Counted from the stretch's first letter, positions 25,501 through 37,944 are shown. The stretch is DNA of 64,000 nucleotides from Nissolia schottii (GCA_003254905.1 QANU01030793.1:69360-133359), one strand, 5' to 3'. Translations and numbers: made by a program. The notes: generated by a model not told the origin, from the sequence alone.

Positions 25501-28500
25501 CTGATACAATATTACTTAGAGGAACAAAGTTTGTTATAGATAATTTCATATTATCTAGATTGTCTCAATGAAACTTGTTAAAATTTAAAGATATTTGTCA
25601 AAATGAATATCATGTTAAGATTATAAATATGGAGGACATTAAATATCTCCATATTATAACTATTATACCAAGTAATAAATATATATTAAAAAAACTAACT
25701 AGTTTCCTCCGGTTTGTACTATAAAAATATTGTCATAATTGAAACTTATGCTACAGTAAAATCATAAGTTTATAACCCAAATTTTTGGCATGACTGATAA
25801 GACCATCCCAGTTCAATTATGATGCAAATAATTTTTGAGAATTTATTTTGAAACTCATTGAAGAGCCAGAAGATTTTTCGAGTTAAAGAATTTTCATGTA
25901 TTGATTGTTCTCAAAAAAGATAATTATGAGACAATCACCAATTGAATTTGTAAGAAAACCATTTGCATTTTTGGAATGCATTGAGGGTGAACTATATGGG
26001 GTCATTCACCCACCATGTGGACCATTTATAAATTACATATGATTTTAATAGATGCATCAAACAAATGGTCACATGTGTGTTTATCATTAACTTGTAACCT
26101 GAAGTTTATGAGATTGATTGCTTAAATAATTTAAGAGCGGAGTATCCAGATAATGTTACTCTTTTGTCTTGATAATAATGGTGGGTTAATGTCTCAAGAT
26201 TTTAATGATTATTATATGTCAAATGGAATAGCAGTTGAAGAGCATGATGCTCCTATTATTGTATGGTCTAGCAAAATTTTTTATTAAATGCCTCCAATTA
26301 ATAGTTAGACCATTATTTATGAGAACAAAACTTCATGTTTTGGCATGAGGACATGTTATCTTGCATGTAGAAACACTTGTACGCATCGTGCCAACAAGTT
26401 ATTATAAATTTCTCCATTACATTTGCTTTTGGTCAGGAGCCAAGTATTTACCATCTTAAAATTTTTTGAATGTGCCGTTTATGTTAAAATTTCTCCACCA
26501 CAATGCACAATGATGGGACATTAGAGAATGTTGGAAATATCTGATTGGTTATGAATCCCCTTTTATTATAAACTACCTCGACCAATCAGAGATTAATTTG
26601 CGGCAATATATATTTTTTTGTCATTTTGATGAAATAATTTTTCCAACATTAGGGAGAGAAAATATGCAGCTGAAAATAGAAATTACATGAAATACATTGT
26701 CATTGTTATATATAGATCATCATACAGGAAAATATGGAAAAATATTAAAATCAACTATCAGATTTATTTACTAACCCAAAGAGATTTATGAAAGCACATA
26801 TACAGGTTGTAAATTATTGCTTCAATTTAAAATGGTGTTCTAGAAGGACAACCTATTAGTGCAAAGTAAGCCACGTCTAAAGTGTGTTGTCACAATAAAA
26901 AATTTCTTTAAAATTGAAAGGAGAAATGAATGAAAATGGTCATAATATGGAGGCAAGTGCTCAAAAAGAGCCACAAGACATAACTATTAATGAAACCCCC
27001 AAAAGTGGTTCAGGTACCTGAAAAATGACAAAAATAAAGAGATCTTGATGAGTTATGTCTTTATGAAAAATATGAAACTGATAGAAATCATATTGTTGTC
27101 AACAATGTTGGATGCACATAATGTTGCTACTGAAATAATAAACAAGATAAGGATCTTGAATAAAAATCTGTCTAAGAATATAGGCAGAAAAATTATTGTC
27201 CAATGTGAAAAGACGCAATTTATGTCAAAATCAACTTCACTTGAAAAATATAAAGTTTTTGAGATCTATAGTCAAGCACCGGAAGGTGTGAAGCCAATGG
27301 GGGTACAAGTGAGTTTTCGTACAAAAATGAAATAGGGAGAGATGAGAAAGCATGACTTGTAGCACAAGGCTTTTTAGAAAACCTAGCATTGACTATATTA
27401 AGATATACTCTTCGATGGTGGATTTAATTTTATTATGACAATTAATTAAGAAATTCGACATGCTTCTATAAGCCTATTAATATGGCTTACTGACTAGCAA
27501 AATTTTATGAAAATCCATGAAGGATTTAAAATTGTTGAAGCATATAGAAATTCTTGGGAAAACTTGTTCATTAAATCTTCAACGATCCTTATATGGATTA
27601 AAATAATCATGGCGTATGTGGTGCAAGCGCCTAAGTCAATACTCATTGAAATATGGGTATAAAAGTGATTACATTTACCCATGTATCTTTATGAAAAGGG
27701 TTTGGATCTAACCTATTATTATCACAACATAAATTGATGATTTAAGCATCATTGAATCTCTAGAAGAGAAACCAAAATATGCAGATTATTTCCAGAAATA
27801 TCTTAATAAGACAATTTTGTCTTCACTTACACATAGAGCAGTTGACAAATAAAATATTTTTCAATCAATCAACTTATATTAAGAAGACTCTAAAATGAGT
27901 TTATATAGATTGATCACATCCATTAAGTACCTAAGTGGTTGTGAGATTAGTTGATAAAGGTCCATTAAGACCTTATAAAAATGACAAGAAATTTATTGTT
28001 CTTAAAGTATCATATCTTAGTGATATTGGAGCACTAGTATATCTTGCTAATAATAAGCCACTAGATATAATTTTTATTGTAAGCTCTAGTTAGCGAGATT
28101 TAATTCTTGTTTAACAAGAACATATATACTAGAATAATTTTCAATATTTATAGATTTACTTTACTGATATGTATCAAAATAAGAATTTATTGGCTATGTA
28201 GCCGTAGGATTTTTTTATTCTTTTTATATTTTCATACAATTCAGAGGTTATTTATTTATATGTGGAAGCACGACTTTATCATAGAGATCAACAAAGCATA
28301 CTTTAATTGCTACTTCTTTAAACTATGCAAGAACTATTGTAATACATGAAGTGAGTCGTGAATATTTTCAGATAAGGGTAGTCAACCAACATGTGAATGT
28401 CATGAAGAATGTTGAACCATGTTGTTATTTGTGCTACCGTGGTAACTAGTTCTGGATGCCTATTGGGTTGTTTCACTACTCCTTCCTTAATGGCCCAAAA

Positions 28501-28818
28501 CCGAAGGGATGGAGATTGCGTGGTCGTTGTTATAGAAACTGCAATACTACATGTATGAGTTTATTACAGTGATATTTTTTACTCCATCTTATTAAATGGA
28601 TGCCCATAATTATCCTAAGAGGGGGAAAATGCTATGCTCTTTTTTCCTTAATCAAGGTTTTTATCCCACTGGGTTTTTCCTTGATAAGGTTTTTAACGAG
28701 GCAAATAACACTATGAGGATGTTGTACTCTTTTTTTTCCTTCATTGGGATTTTTTCCAATGGTTTTTTCTTAGTAATGTTTTAATAAGGCATATCCTTGA
28801 TGGACATCCAAGGGAGAG
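25500..28818 (+). mobile_element. Very old Ty1/copia element, internal region
   Basis: Scattered plus-strand similarity follows copia polyprotein order. Integrase-type words come first (about 25860-26500, in the region of 'THHVDH'), then the part before RT around 26560-26660 ('CHFDE', 'FPTLG'). RT and RNase H pieces follow at about 27300-28300. A purine tract near 28806-28818 precedes the 3' LTR. The element is heavily broken, with many interruptions throughout, and is older than the copia at 7.4-10.6 kb. I could not find its 5' LTR. Confidence 0.75.
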
Positions 28819-29532
28819 TGTTATAAAATATTGTTAATGTAGATGTCCATATCCTAAATTGGTTGATATTAAGTTAGATTGATATATATTGATATGACAA
28901 AGATTTGATGTAATATTGTGTACTTCATGTTAGATTATTTTTAATTTAATAATCCTTTTATAGTGGCCCATGTAACTTATAGGATAACTCTAATTAAAGG
29001 AGATTAATGTGATGGTGGTTATCCCAAAATATGAATAGCGTTAGTATGGGTTAACTTTTGAATTTGAAAAAAACCTTCCCCTCTCCTTTTTAAAAAGAGT
29101 TGGTTCTTGTTGGTTAAGGAATAGTAGTTTTGACAACAAAACCAACAAGTCAGAAAAGTGAATGTTCTTCTTAACCATTAAAGAAGAAAGAAAAGAGAAA
29201 GGAAGATAAGGGAAAACCAAGAGGCATTGCATGAGGGAAAAGACACTGCAAAAAGAGAAAGGCACACTATAGAAATTAGAAGAACATGGATCCGGGTAAG
29301 TCATGGTTCTTAATTATGTGAGAATCATAGAAATCAGATTCTTAATAATTGTAGTAATTTTTTAAAATGAGAAAATTTACATCTAACACTTCACCCTTAA
29401 CCTATAAATAGACATCTAGGTACTCATTGTATAACTCACATCTGATAATAAGAATAACATCTATCCTTCTATTCTTTCTCCCTATCTCTTCTATTACTTT
29501 TTCCTATCACTCTTCTTATTAATTTCATAACA
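28819..29532 (+). repeat. 3' LTR of the old copia element
   Basis: Starts TGTTATAAAATATTG directly after the purine tract 'aagggagag' and ends 'ttcataaca', giving TG...CA termini and 714 bp. A TATA-like 'cctataaatag' near 29400 fits an LTR promoter. The sequence between the coding remnant and the LTR ('ccactgggtttttccttg') is typical of this group of plant copia elements. No partner LTR was found upstream. Confidence 0.7.
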
Positions 29533-29965
29533 GAGTTGAAATTTTAAATGCAGTATAGTATATTCCATTAACAATAATTGATTTTAAATTAATTCATCTA
29601 TATTTCTATACACTTGACCGCATAAATATTGTCTTGCCAAATGATAAGCATATTCCATTTCCAAATCTGTAACCAATACTGGACACGAGATGCCTCTTGC
29701 AGCATTTCAAATTCCATTACCCTTTTCATGTCAAAAAAAATTAATACATTTTTCCTTGTTGAAAATACAATATCATTAGCCAACTAACTTCCTAATTCAA
29801 CCGCATTTGATTTCTATTAAATTTTAAATTTATTTTCTTAGAAGACACTTAATGACAGACTTTATTTCCTACCTAGATTAAATTAATTTAAATATCCCTT
29901 ATCAAACCAACTAACCCCAGGTGTTGGATCACGGCATTTGTAGCAGCAAAAAATGACCTCTTAAG
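29533..29965. other. Gene-free spacer
   Basis: AT-rich, with no supported gene or repeat. Confidence 0.4.
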
Positions 29966-29967
29966 AA

Positions 29968-30625
29968 ATAAACGATGATTATGCTATTAGAAATTAGAAA
30001 ATAAATAGTAATGTGTAATGGTATTAAAGTCTATTTATTTTATAAAAAAGTGATTATGTTATTAGAAAATTGTTACGGACTGGGCCATAAAGGCCCATCC
30101 CAACAACCCCGTGGTCCAAGCCCAATGCTCCGCGGATCATACTAACTCGGCCGGCCCAATCACAAGGCCAGATCGGTTCCGAGAACTCCTCTTCCCCACC
30201 CTCTCGAAGCTCAATGGCCCCGAGATCCTCTCCTCCTACCAGCTCGAGATAAACCACAACGAGATACTCTCGACCTACCTACTCGGGCTCCAGCGGTTCC
30301 GAGACCCTCGACCATTCCGCAATCTGAACCGAGATATTCTCCCACCACCATGACACGCAGAAAAACTTCAACCACTCTAACTATATAATAACCCACACTC
30401 AAGGTATGAAAGATCATCCAATTATCACTTACTATACTCTTTAAACCTTTGCTTACTTGAGAATTGGAGTGTTTGCAGGTACCCACCGCAACGTGAGTCC
30501 AGAGACCTTGCCAGAGACTTCGTCAGACCTCAGAGATCCAGGATCCAGAGAGTGGACCGAGATGCTTACTTCAGAACAAAAATAAATGGCAATTTGTAAT
30601 GACATTGAAGTTGATTTGTGTTAAC
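29968..30625. repeat. Local tandem duplication split by a solo LTR
   Basis: 'gattatgctattagaaa...' near 29971 and 'gattatgttattagaaaat' near 30052 begin two copies of a segment of about 50 bp, which continues as 'aaataaatagtaatgtgtaatg' in the first and 'aaataaatggcaatttgtaatg' in the second. The second copy is interrupted by the solo LTR at 30071-30578; the first is uninterrupted and shows the empty site. Confidence 0.65.
30071..30578 (+). mobile_element. Solo LTR 1 (508 bp, target duplication AAAAT)
   Basis: Begins TGTTACGGAC and ends 'tcagaaca' (TG...CA), flanked on both sides by the 5-bp direct repeat AAAAT (30066-30070 and 30579-30583). It contains a TATA-like 'actatataataa' near 30380 and ends with the block 'gtgtttgcaggtaccc'. 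There is no internal retroelement sequence, so it is a solo LTR or a very short LTR element. It shares its start (TGTTACGG) and the 'gcttacttgag...tttgcaggtac' block with solo LTR 2 nearby, so both belong to related families. Confidence 0.85.
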
Positions 30626-30678
30626 ATGGGTAGGTTAATCAATCTTCTCATGTCATTCTGGTCATGATTAATTGGAAC

Positions 30679-31241
30679 TGTTTGAATGAAGTTACTTGAA
30701 CACAAGTAAAGGGTAAGGAGGGCGCCTAGGCGGAAGCTCGGAGGCTTGGACGAAAGCTCCTGGAGAGAGGGCGGCGGCGGGGTGTACCTGCAAAGGCACT
30801 CCGAGGCTCAAGTAAGCATAAGTGTTAAGTGAATTCTCTAAGAATGGACTGAGTGATACTTGGTGACCTGAGGAGGTCGTGTGCTTTTATAGATGAACAT
30901 AGAATGCTAAGATAGAGATAAAGTGAGGGGGAAGTTCGCCTAACCGTCCCCGGCTTATCTTTTCCCGCTTATCTAGGAGTTAGTTGCTGATTGGGGAGGA
31001 GAAGTCGCCGCTACCTCCTTTTAGCTTTGTTGGGCCGAACCGTGTCCGGAGTCTTGGGCTTCGATCTTCTCCTCCTCTAAGCATTGTGAGGCTCTCTCTC
31101 TTTGGGCCGACGTGACCAGGTGAAGAAAGTTTCTTCTACCCCTTAGTGGGCTGGGGCCCTTCGGGCCTTTTAGGGAATGTGAACTTCTCTCATTCCTTAG
31201 AGAGTTAGAGCTCCTCGGACCTCGATCTTTAGCCCGTAACA
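30679..31241 (-). mobile_element. Solo LTR 2 (563 bp, target duplication GGAAC)
   Basis: On the minus strand it begins TGTTACGGGC and ends 'cattcaaaca'. The 5-bp repeat GGAAC flanks it (30674-30678 and 31242-31246). The minus strand carries 'tctataaaagcacac', a good TATA box, and the block 'gcctttgcaggtac' found in solo LTR 1. It lies about 100 bp from solo LTR 1 in the opposite orientation. There are two different target duplications, so these were separate insertions, each reduced to one LTR. Confidence 0.85.
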
Positions 31242-31249
31242 GGAACAAT

Positions 31250-33280
31250 TATGTATTCATTTCGCACTCATTAACCTTAACCAGAGTGCCAACATCGCAG
31301 AGAAATCGAGGAAGCGGGAACAAGGATTGAGATTACTGTGAGCATGAGATGATGATGACTGCAAAGATGACAACAAAGGACAATTTAGTTTTCTTTTTTT
31401 TTTTTTATCTATTCTAATATTTTTGTTTTTTTTTCAAATGACAAATTTTTAATTTGGGTATGAATTATTTCTTCCAAACAAAATTGTTTTACTTTCATTT
31501 TAATATAAATACCAAATTTTTAATTTTTAAAAGTAGCAAACACGAGTTTTTTTCAAAGTATTCCTCAGTAACTCAAATAGAAGCGTTAATATCAATTATT
31601 TATATAATATGTCATTTGTACAATCATTTTACGTTATTACGTCCGATGAAATAGCAAAATATCAAGACTTTTACCTGTCATCCAAAATATTAAAGCTAAC
31701 ATGAAAATATAAATAATAAGCTACAATTATGTAAAAATTGATTTGGTAACACAGTAATACAATGCATCTCAAAGACGAAACGAAAATAAAATACAAAACA
31801 AAAGTTTAACACTTATATTGAACCAATCAAAGACAGTTGCAGACAATTGAGTATAAATGGTGCACAACAAATGAGAGAAACTCGTGCACCGCAAACAAAG
31901 AGCATTAAGGAGTTATGTGAAAAGCAAATGATTAAGTTAAAAATGGGAGAATTTGCTGTTACCACCGCCACCGCTACTTGTTGAAGAAGAGTGAGTAATA
32001 AAGCCATCAATTTATTGATAAACTTTAATTTATCCTAGTTATATAATTAGCGCATTGCATGAGTTTAAAACACTAGGTATATAATTAGTGTTTTATATAA
32101 TTTTTTTTATAATGAAACATGATTTAAAAATTCAATCAATTGTAACATGGTTTACAATATTAGGTAGCTCAGTTTTATTGGGTTGCTTGTGGTTGACTCT
32201 TTTGTTTAGGTTGTAGTAGGTTGAGCTCTACTGTATTTGGAGTCTCATCCTTATCCTTGCTCATGATCTCCTCAAAGAATTGAGCCTTTTCGACCTACTT
32301 ATTGAAAAATAAAATTAAACATGATTTAAACAATCAATCAATCGAAATTAATATTTTCTTTTTTGGTAATGAATCGGAATTAATGAAAATTTTTAAATCT
32401 TTCAGAAATCTGTCTTTATTTTGAAACTTAACATTTTTCATTGTTTATTGACAATAACTGTTTTTGTGTATTTTATTCAAATTTTTTTTTTACTTTGGTT
32501 TTATACAATTTTTATATTCACTATATATTATTCTACATTAAAAATTAAAAATAAAAAAAACATATCCATACAATTTAATGATTATTTTAATGTTTAGTGA
32601 AATTTTGTAATGTCTATCATAATTATTATTCAAATATAATTATAATTTAGTATACCAATATTATTTTTTTAAAAGAAATTATATTTGTAATTATTTAATC
32701 ATTTATTAAGAATATAATTAAGAAACAAAATAAATTTATATTTATGAATTATGCTTTAAAACTATACATATGTGCATTAATATGTATTCTTCAACTAAAT
32801 TATAAATAATAATTATTATTTTAATAATTTTACTGAAACTCTTATTTGTTTGTATATCTTGTTAAACATCGTGGAAAAATAGATAAATGAGACATCGAAA
32901 AATATAGGAGAAAAGATAGATAACATAAAAATAACAATTGTATTATCTGAGTTATGTGTGTCTAATGGTTACAATGTGGTGCCAATATATAGACCAATAA
33001 TACAATCATAATTTAAATGATAGAATCAAATTAAATCAACCTAAATTTGTTATGAATAAATCAAAATCAATCACAGATATACTAAATATACTAATTTATT
33101 TCTAACATATCTTATTAAGTTTTATGATCTAAGATGCGTTTAGCATTAACTATGACAATGTATATCAGTTTTGTATTTACATAATAGTGCGTTATTTTTC
33201 TTTATCCCAATAAAATTAACAACATTTGAGACTTATTGTCAATAGCCCAATTAATCTTACCCAATCAACTGAAGTCTCCT
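31250..33280. other. Gene-free AT-rich region, about 2 kb
   Basis: No supported gene. A short diverged direct repeat, 'aaacatgattta(a)a..tcaatcaat', occurs near 32115 and 32318. Long AT-only stretches lie at 32440-32850. Confidence 0.5.
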
Positions 33281-33284
33281 AATA

Positions 33285-33995
33285 ACAAAAAGGTGTAGCC
33301 AAATTCCCAACAGCCATGTTGGTATAAAAATCAAATTCCAACCATTAGCTCCCACGTTCAAACCTAGCATATGTCGTCAATATATGTTATGATCACAATG
33401 ATGATAATTAGGGCTGTAAAAAGGGGCCGGCCCGCCCGTTTAGGCCCGCGTCGGTCCGCCAGTCTAAATGGGTCGCTCGTCAGCCCGTTTATTTTTTTTA
33501 AAAAAATAAAAAATTTAAAAAAAAATTCAAAAAAATATTTAAAAATTTAAAAAAATTTACGGGCTCACGAGCCGGTCCGTAGGCCAAATGGGCCGGGCCT
33601 AAACAGGCGGGCTTAAACGGGCCGGTCCAATTTTTTTTAAATTTTCGCGGGTCTATTTTTTGCATATAAAGTACGTCCATTTAATCGGATAAACGGACCA
33701 AGTAAACGGACCGAATCCATTTTGACAGCCTTAATGATAATGATATAAATAAAAAAAAGAAAAAACAAAAGAGTCTTGCAAAAAAATATATTCATTCACA
33801 TGATTCAGTAACAAAAGGGTCTCGCCAAATTCCCAATCGCCATGTTGGTATAGAAATCAAATTCCAACCATTAGCTTCCACGTTCAAACCTAGCATATGT
33901 TGTCAATATATATTATCACAATGATGACAGTGATATATAAAAAAAAATTGAGTGTTGCAAAAAATATATTCATTCACATGATTCAGTAATAGTTT
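33285..33995. repeat. Tandem duplication split by a hAT-type MITE
   Basis: Unit 1 starts near 33295 ('gccaaattcccaacagccatg') and resumes after the MITE to about 33810 ('attcattcacatgattcag'). Unit 2 starts near 33825 ('gccaaattcccaatcgccatg') and runs to about 33990. Without the insertion the units are about 180-200 bp long and very similar. Unit 2 carries 'cacaatgatgacagtgatata', the empty site corresponding to the MITE position. Confidence 0.8.
33409..33733. mobile_element. hAT-type MITE (325 bp, 8-bp target duplication)
   Basis: The left end TAGGGCTGTAAAAA and the right end, read in reverse (TAAGGCTGTCAAAA), are inverted. The 8-bp repeat ATGATAAT flanks the element (33401-33408 and 33734-33741), as expected for hAT elements. 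The interior is GC-rich at both ends ('ggccggcccgcccg', 'gggccggtcc') with an AT-only core, and has no coding capacity. The uninterrupted second tandem unit confirms the insertion point. Confidence 0.88.
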
Positions 33996-34330
33996 GTTAT
34001 TTTGTTCTAAAATTATAACATTTACTTTATTTAATAATTTAATCAAATTAAATTTTCTAACTTTAATAAGTATTGAATTTTCTTTCCCATAATGGTTTTT
34101 TTTACGTCATTTATTGGGTTTGCTATCAACCATTTGTTGACGTTGGCAAACAATGATCATAGAGCAGATGAAGAAGTGTCCGTGTCGCAAGAACCCACAA
34201 TTTGACCAAAGGGCAAAAGGGACTCCTAGTGAAGACAGGAGCGCCCCACCTCCTAGAAAATGGGATGACGCATTCACACGTGCTACTTTTTGTAGAGAAG
34301 CGAGTGCTAAGCGTGTACGGTATATCTCTC

Positions 34331-34337
34331 TATAAAA
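34331..34337 (+). promoter_or_regulatory. Candidate TATA box of the bHLH gene
   Basis: TATAAAA lies about 240 bp upstream of the bHLH start codon and is the only good TATA box in the 400 bp before it. It would give a leader of roughly 200 nt. This is inferred from position. Confidence 0.4.
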
Positions 34338-34572
34338 CTTTTTGTTGTGAACTGGTTCCCATCCAGTGACCCCTCCTTTCCTTCTACATCATCGCCTTGG
34401 CCTTCTAGCTTCTATCATTGTTCAATATTCAAGGCAATTAACCTCACTCTCCTTAGGAGATCGAACATATAGTTCTCAATTCTCTAATTCTGAGATTATT
34501 TTTTATTTTCACTCATTTTCAGCGCGTGCTCCATATAGCATATCCAATTTCAAAGGAAGAAGCAAGCTAAAG

Positions 34573-36226
34573 ATGATGCAAGTCTCGTCCAACAAGTACT
34601 TTCCTGAAACTGTAAGCACGCCACCTTAACCTTTCAAGCAAACTAATTAATTGCAGGCATCTAAAACTCACCCATAATTTTGTGTTTAAACTCCCACAGG
34701 GAATGGAGGACTCCACCTTCTTCCATCAATACCCCGACATGGACTCATCGACCACATGGTCCCTCGACGATCTTGACTTCCAATCCTTCTTCGCGTCACC
34801 AAAAGGCTTTTCCTCTAACAATAAGCGCTTCAACGCCGGAACAAGCACACATAACACTGAAAGACCAACCAAGCAGCACAGGGCTACATGGAGTAATGCT
34901 AATTATGGCGGTAGCAGCGACTTCGTGGTTCCTAAGGCTTCTTCCTCTAACAATTCATCCTCCCAACTCATTTCTTTCGAGCACTCCAACGCCTCTTCCG
35001 TCGCTTCCCAGCACCTTCCCAATAACGCCAAGCCTAAGCTGGAGAGCGTGTGCAGCCCTGATGAGAACTTCGATTTTGTGGCTGCGGCTTCTTCTCAAGG
35101 GGATTATGAGGTCAAGAGCTTCCTGAATAATCATGGTAAAACCAAAACCTGTGCGGCGGTTACGACCAGGAACCCGACCCAGGCTCAGGATCACGTGTTA
35201 GCCGAAAGGAAACGAAGGGAGAAGCTCAGCCAGAGGTTCATTGCACTCTCGGCCATTGTTCCAGGACTCAAGAAGGTACTAAAACTACTATTATCTCACG
35301 CATGATGTACTTCATGTGCATCTATTCTACTTTAACGGGGTGTACTAAATTTAGGTGATCTCAAATTCTTCGAGTTAAGTAAAAAATTTACTGTAAAAAT
35401 TAAGATCAATTAGCCTTTTCAATTTTCAACACGGTCTTGTCCGATAATTAATGGTTGAGGCCGGCCGGACTAGAAAAAAATCTACGTGAAACTGTTGAAA
35501 GAGATCTAAATTTTATTAGTTTGAATATTATCATGATTTACACTATAGTGTCACGCCAGATTGGCATAGTTGTAATACCTACGACCATCAAGCTATTTAG
35601 CTAGTCATATCGAGAGTTTATGTATTCGAATATTATTTGATGGTTGCATTCAGATGGACAAGGCCTCTGTCTTGGGAGATGCTATCAAGTACCTGAAGCA
35701 ACTACAAGAACGAGTAAATACTCTGGAGGAAGAAGCGGCGCGGAGAACAGTCGAATCGGCGGTTCTTGTGAAGAGATCTATTCTCTTCGCTGAAGATGAT
35801 GGCTCCTCCTCTCTCGAAGAAAATCCCGATCATCCGATTTCAGAGATCGAGGCGAGGATTTCCGATAAAGACGTGCTCGTCAGAATCCACTGTGACAACC
35901 ACAGCGGCCGAGCGGCCACAATACTGAGCGAATTGGAGAGGCACAATCTCACTGTTCAGAGTAGCAGCTTTTTACCGTTTGGGAATAACACTCTCGACGT
36001 TACTATTGTCGCTCAGGTAACCTTCAGTTTTCATTTAAGTTATGATGTGCTAATCACGGGATAGCAAAACTAAATACATGACGAACTATATATTGTAAGT
36101 GGCAGAGAGGCTGATATTGCTATCCATAATGAGGTATGTGTATTCTTGCAGATGAACAAGGAATGCTGCGTGACAGCAAAGGATCTCGTAAGAAGCCTGA
36201 GCCAGACAATGAGGCAGTCCATTTGA
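34573..36226 (+). CDS. bHLH transcription factor, bHLH18/19/20/25-like (4 exons)
   Basis: Nuclear DNA-binding regulator; the family includes Arabidopsis bHLH18/19/20/25 (subgroup IVa). Exons: 34573-34611, 34700-35275, 35654-36016 and 36152-36226. All introns are GT-AG, all in phase 0, giving 350 residues. Residues 14-170 are Ser/Asn-rich, with an acidic start (WSLDDLDFQSFF). The basic region at about 174-186 (DHVLAERKRREKL) has His178, Glu182 and Arg186, the residues expected for E-box binding. Helix 1 and the loop follow, and helix 2 starts MDKASVLGDAIKYLKQL at 206, exactly at the exon 2/3 junction. The C-terminal part, about 255-345, resembles the ACT-like dimerisation domain of these bHLHs. 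Two ATGs sit in tandem at the start (MMQ); either could serve. Nothing looks broken. The exact orthologue and target genes cannot be told from the sequence. Confidence 0.93.
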
Positions 36227-36239
36227 TCGATCGTGAACA

Positions 36240-36940
36240 AACAGTTCAAGGCATCTGCGTTTTGTTGACGCGAAGCTTAATTAGTTAATAACGATTTTTT
36301 AATCGCAGTGCGTTCCTTTATACTTCTTTGATCTGGAGACTCTGGAGTAATGTTTCAATGGCCTGCGAGAGTACTTGAGTCTGTTCCTTCTGCTGAGTTC
36401 AACAGATAACGCCAAAGTGTCTTCTTCCGTCGTTGTTTTTTGCGTAGTTGACTGATCGGCTACGTTAATCTACCCCACCAGCCCGCACATGTCTTTTTCC
36501 TTTTTCGATTTCAAATCTCGACAGCTAGCCTTTTTTTTCTTTTGCAAGAAGGATTTTTATGAGAGGATTTGACTATTCTGATAGACCTCTTTCTTCCCTC
36601 TTTCACGTTGTGAAAAGTCTTCAATTAATTTATATAGGAAAGGTACTTAATTGTTTTTTTTTTTTTTTTAGTTGTTTCCCGATGTTCGGTTTGTGATCTG
36701 TCACTTCTGTATAAAAATTCTTATGATTACTGTCGTGACTTAATGACAATGACTCGTTTTGTCTCAAGTATATCTTGCCATGGATCTCCAATTGACCATC
36801 AACTCTCATTTTATTGGGTGTTATACCAACCTTATATTCTTTTTGATACAGCTTCCACAAGTCACAAACGAGCATAAGTATAAAAAATAAAATATAAAAA
36901 TAAATCATAAAACGAGCATTCAAAAGTGTGTGTTTAGTCA
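36240..36940. other. 3' flank of the bHLH gene
   Basis: Probable 3' UTR followed by AT-rich spacer. The minus-strand open frame at 36630-36947 is low-complexity and unrecognised, so I call no gene. Confidence 0.4.
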
Positions 36941-36949
36941 TTACCAAAA

Positions 36950-37851
36950 CAGAAATGCTCTATGTACACCTAATATTCATACACCCGTATATACACTACT
37001 ATTTTATATGATTTTATTGTCAATTAATATGGAATATAGTACACTTTTTTTATTTGGAAAACAAGCACTCCCATACGCGAGAATCGTATCAATTTGCATC
37101 GTAATTCTCTCAACAGAATCGTTTCAAAATTCTCCATAGCAAGCAGAGAAGCAAAATCGCGAGCTCGTCTCAACAGATAGCATCATTAAAATCGAAAGCA
37201 CATCCATAATCGCATGTTGGTTGTTATCGAAAACAGCAATGCATGAATCTGTGGTAATTTCTTCTGCGTTTTTGTTAATGATTTGCATGAAGATTTTTGT
37301 TTTGTTGAAGTTGTTGTGAATTTCTGGTGTGTTGAAAGTTTATACGTTCTAATGCACATTATTACTGACATGCATTTAGTAGAAAATAGAATGTACAAAC
37401 TTTAAGTTGGCATATGCTCAAACATTAAGTGCGCATATGCTTAAACATTATTTGCAGCCACATGTTCTGTGTGCGCTGAGGAAGAGGACGTGCATTTTGG
37501 CTCGTTCTCAACACTTCAACAACTAATACAAATATTACATTTTTTTACATTTTATCATTAAAAAACATTAGGTAAAGTGACACATGCATTACATGTTTGT
37601 CAGAGATGCATAAAAATGTAGATTCTGGCGCATTACAAAGTGTGCAAACTTTATTTGAGCTTAAGCGCAAACATTAAATGATGCCATTTTTTCGAGGAAG
37701 ATAGTAAAGACCATGAACGTGGCGCTTTCACGCGAGCGTTTGTGAGTGTGCGAGAGAGAGTGGACGTGGTGGTTATTTTATGGGGCCCACAGTATTATAA
37801 TACCGGTGTATGTATGGTGTATGAAATAAAGGTGTACATGTAGTAGAGCTG
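36950..37851. mobile_element. MULE-type MITE, copy 2 (902 bp, 9-bp target duplication)
   Basis: The ends match copy 1 at 1290-1516. On the left are 'atgctctatgtacaccta' and 'catacacccgtatatacac'; on the right, in reverse, 'ctactacatgtacacc' and 'catacaccatacatacac'. The perfect 9-bp repeat TTACCAAAA flanks the element (36941-36949 and 37852-37860), and both ends begin CAG. The interior is longer and shares 'caaacatta'/'gcgcaaacatta' words with copy 1. It has no transposase. The minus-strand open frame at 37186-37398 is unrecognised, so this longer copy may carry unrelated filler sequence. Confidence 0.88.
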
Positions 37852-37913
37852 TTACCAAAAATAGATGCTATGTTTAGTAGTTAATAATAAAAATAAATTG
37901 ATTTTCACGTCGT

Positions 37914-37944
<31 letters not shown>

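Noticed and set aside
30111-30486. Open frames on both strands in GC-richer sequence
   Set aside because: They lie inside solo LTR 1, which has TG...CA ends and a target duplication; LTR sequence by chance has few stops here.
34680-35194. Two further long frames (plus 34680-35126, minus 34955-35194) over the bHLH exon
   Set aside because: Shadows of exon 2 of the bHLH gene.
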